This document shows positions 5,524-7,526 of a DNA stretch of 7,526 bases, in pieces. Each line of letters starts with the position of its first letter. Positions within the stretch are counted from its first letter, which is position 1. Origin of the DNA: Candidatus Poribacteria bacterium (GTDB taxonomy: Bacteria; Poribacteria; WGA-4E; WGA-3G); NCBI GenBank assembly GCA_009835515.1, contig VXXH01000326.1:14167-21692 (forward strand), in the 5' to 3' direction. The translations under genes were made by a program, and so were the position numbers. The notes beneath the pieces were generated by a model. The model worked only from the letters and a program-made list of their open reading frames with translations, did not search any database and was not told the DNA's origin.

Positions 5524-7526
5524 ATGCGGCGAATCCTAAAAAAGATACTAATCACGGTCTTAGTAGTAATGGTATTATGGTTACCAACCGTACAGGCTGA
5601 GGAAGCGGATGCCTTGTTACGCTGGAAAAATGGCGATATGCTTCCGGGGCAGATGAACGGCAGCAGTTCAGGAGCAATCCACTGGGGATCACCATACTTT
5701 TTGGATGATCTTGTACTTGATATCAGTGTGTTGGATTCAATTGCTTTTCCGAAGTCATCGGTGTTAACAACCGAAACTTTTCGTGTTGACGCTGTCTCAG
5801 GCGATGTCTGGGTGGCTGACCTCATTGATTCCGATGCCGATACCTTCCTCTTTTCCAGCAAGCGGCACGGTCAATTTCGAGTGAAGCGTTCAGCAATTTA
5901 TAGACTTGATAGACTTGAGCGGCAGGAACGCCACGACTTCCTTTTCGACGGTTCCCGACTGACAAATTGGAAATCATCTAAACCTAAAAAAGATATGACC
6001 GACCCCGCGTCTTTGTTCCTTGATAGTATCCGCTCCAACTGGTACTCGGATGCCGAGGGGCACCCACAGACAAATGACCTCAAGGCGGAAATCTTCCATG
6101 CGTTCAACTGGCCTCAGGGTTTTGAGATTGAATTAGAGTTAACTTCTACCACTCAACCTCCGAACTTTGTTTTGGCACTTGGTGAAGATCTCTACCAAGC
6201 ATTGCGGTTAGAAATCTGGAAAGACGAACTCGTAGCGGTTCAAGGTACGCTGTTTAAATCTGTGTTGGCGGTTCAACCAGAACAACGCAGTTTACGTTTG
6301 CGACTGACTTATGATGAAAGCACGGGTGTGCTAAAGGTATCCGACTTTGCTGAAAATTTACTGCTGAGATTGGAGGGTGTCAAACCGACGACTGAGAGAT
6401 CAGGTCTCTATATTCAAAACAAAGGCGAAGATTTGACTGTGCGGCGGTTAGGCGTTTACCATCAGTTTGCTCAGCCTACGGCGCAGCAGCTTGATCTTTC
6501 CAAACCGCGCGTCTACATGAGGAATGGTGAAGTCATCCACGGCAAATTGTTTGTTTATAAAAACAACGGCTATGTCGTTGATACAGATGGAACGCGCCAA
6601 GATGTCGATCTGCTACAAGTTACTCGCGCCGTTCAACCCGGAATTCCGCTAATCACATCGGATCAGCCCGTTACCTTGGAATATCCAAGCGGCGTAGAGT
6701 TGCGGGGTAAGCTTGTACAGGTAAACCCTGATAGTGTGCTACTTCAGACAGCATTCTCGGATGAACCGATAACCTGTTCGCTTGTAGATGCTTCACGACT
6801 TCGCTTTGAAACAAATACCCCCCTGATAAGTGGGGATAAAGGGGGGTTGAATGAAGACAAATTATTTTATGCGTCGAACACGCTACGCGGACGCGTTTTA
6901 TTTCATGGGAAAGATACGTCGTCTCTTATACAGTGGAAGTCCATCGGCGCGTTGAAACCCGTGCGATTGGCTAATAATTGGACAATTCGTATAGAAAGAT
7001 CATTGCAATCTGCATCGGATGCATCACACTATTTTGACCCCGCGCAGTTCCCGAATACACTGCATCTGCAGAGTGGAGAGATCCTCCCGTGTCAAATTAT
7101 AGCCTCCGATGGAACGACGCTCAGTTTCCAATCGCCTATCACGAGCATGCAGCGCATGGATTTGGCAAGTATAAAAGCACTTGAGTTCGCTGACAGAACA
7201 CATGCTATAAGCCGCAACGAAACACGCCCTAAAGACGAGACGTATTCCTTGAGCATTTCTACTGTGAAATGGAACAATGGGTTGGAAGATGCCAAAATTC
7301 AGCAAGTGGAATTTGTAATAGATGGTGACAAATTTGTAATACATGGCGATAACATAAAAGTGGAGGATGGCAAGATGGTATTAATGATAAATGAAGGTGG
7401 GTTAAGGATGCAGCCGGTTCAAGATTGGATTGAAATCGCCCCTGGACCTTTACCTATCAAGCCACGCCGACCCAAACAAAATGATAAGAATGATAAGATG
7501 GATCTGAAATTGGAGCGCGCCTTAAC
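5524..7526 (+). CDS. Large secreted beta-repeat protein with embedded DUF1080/LamG-like domain (paralogue 2, 3' end outside window)
   Basis: An open frame of 667 codons runs from ATG at 5524 to the window edge with no stop, so the C-terminus is missing. The product has a signal peptide (basic MRRILKK, hydrophobic 8-22, likely cleavage after V-Q-A25). It is collinear with the preceding protein, with about half or more identical residues by eye in the first 550: beta units at about 30-75 and 84-129, a DUF1080-like domain opening with FLFDGSRLTNW near 139, then units such as VYMRNGEVIHGKLF and LHLQSGEILPCQI. Its only cysteines in the visible part (418 and 523) match the two of the paralogue. From about residue 552 to 655 the two proteins diverge strongly, then agree again at KLERAL, the last visible residues. 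Oddities are a C6/G6 palindrome read in frame (6817-6847) and a 21-nt tandem duplication (7310-7351). By comparison with paralogue 1, roughly 190 further residues are expected. The function is unknown; binding at the cell surface or in the periplasm is an inference. Confidence 0.88.
   Translation, partial: MRRILKKILITVLVVMVLWLPTVQAEEADALLRWKNGDMLPGQMNGSSSGAIHWGSPYFLDDLVLDISVLDSIAFPKSSVLTTETFRVDAVSGDVWVADLIDSDADTFLFSSKRHGQFRVKRSAIYRLDRLERQERHDFLFDGSRLTNWKSSKPKKDMTDPASLFLDSIRSNWYSDAEGHPQTNDLKAEIFHAFNWPQGFEIELELTSTTQPPNFVLALGEDLYQALRLEIWKDELVAVQGTLFKSVLAVQPEQRSLRLRLTYDESTGVLKVSDFAENLLLRLEGVKPTTERSGLYIQNKGEDLTVRRLGVYHQFAQPTAQQLDLSKPRVYMRNGEVIHGKLFVYKNNGYVVDTDGTRQDVDLLQVTRAVQPGIPLITSDQPVTLEYPSGVELRGKLVQVNPDSVLLQTAFSDEPITCSLVDASRLRFETNTPLISGDKGGLNEDKLFYASNTLRGRVLFHGKDTSSLIQWKSIGALKPVRLANNWTIRIERSLQSASDASHYFDPAQFPNTLHLQSGEILPCQIIASDGTTLSFQSPITSMQRMDLASIKALEFADRTHAISRNETRPKDETYSLSISTVKWNNGLEDAKIQQVEFVIDGDKFVIHGDNIKVEDGKMVLMINEGGLRMQPVQDWIEIAPGPLPIKPRRPKQNDKNDKMDLKLERAL
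6817..6847. repeat. In-frame G/C palindrome (ACCCCCC...GGGGGGT) inside a gene
   Basis: ACCCCCC (6817-6823) pairs with GGGGGGT (6841-6847) around a 17-nt loop that itself holds GGGG (6832-6835), giving an alternative shorter stem. The loop begins TGATAAG, a TGATAAG/GGGGATAAA arrangement I associate with dispersed repeats in cyanobacteria and Poribacteria. It is translated as N-T-P-L-I-S-G-D-K-G-G-L-N, in the linker between two beta units. Paralogue 1 has an unrelated, three-residue-shorter linker at the same place. Confidence 0.75.
7310..7351 (+). repeat. 21-nt tandem duplication within paralogue 2
   Basis: AATTTGTAATAGATGGTGAC(A) at 7310-7330 is followed directly by AATTTGTAATACATGGCGAT(A) at 7331-7351; 18 of 21 positions match. 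It encodes the doublet F-V-I-D-G-D-K / F-V-I-H-G-D-N (about residues 597-610) and keeps the frame. It lies in the region where the two paralogues differ most. Confidence 0.8.

Noticed and set aside
5490..5861. A 123-codon reverse-strand open frame, with a similar one at 3079-3291
   Set aside because: They resemble each other only because they are antisense to the same conserved region of the two paralogues; there is no ribosome site or signal of their own, and the forward frame is well supported.
6817..6847. Frameshift or pseudogene caused by the C6/G6 tract in paralogue 2
   Set aside because: The frame stays open for over 220 further codons that align with the paralogue on both sides of the tract.

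Overview
The window reads as the chromosome of a free-living or host-associated bacterium with moderate GC content (a little under half by eye). The protein types recall the Planctomycetes/Verrucomicrobia/Candidatus Poribacteria range: secreted squalene-cyclase-like repeat proteins, long secreted proteins built of 'NGD..G' beta repeats, and a DUF1080-like domain. The intergenic repeats (AGTTATC/AGTTGTC heptads, and a C6...G6 hairpin) are of a kind I associate with Poribacteria and some cyanobacteria. I lean towards Poribacteria, but this is an inference from style and not a database match.

Layout, all on the + strand: (1) 12-1700, a secreted protein with an N-terminal carboxypeptidase-regulatory-like beta domain and a long helical region containing an internal duplication; (2) 1722-2786, a secreted prenyltransferase/squalene-oxidase-repeat protein; (3) 2787-2953, a 167-nt gap mostly filled by a palindromic repeat element; (4) 2954-5503, an 849-residue secreted protein with about nine short beta repeats and an embedded DUF1080/LamG-like domain; (5) 5524-7526, a second gene for a paralogue of the same protein, cut by the window end after 667 codons.

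Genes 1 and 2 are 21 nt apart, and genes 3 and 4 are 20 nt apart. Each gene has a Shine-Dalgarno-like sequence, so two co-transcribed pairs, or one operon interrupted by a repeat, are likely. All four products begin with a clear signal peptide and none shows a later membrane anchor, so the whole segment encodes exported proteins. No catalytic machinery is certain in any of them. A structural, binding or envelope role is the most economical reading.

The most notable feature is that palindromic repeats of intergenic type also lie inside both large genes, in frame, in linkers between beta repeats. ORF3 carries a degraded copy of the 2804-2935 family followed by a perfect 14-bp inverted repeat (5096-5234). 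ORF4 carries a C6/G6 hairpin (6817-6847) at a linker where its paralogue lacks it. I saw no RNA gene, CRISPR array, transposase or convincing terminator.
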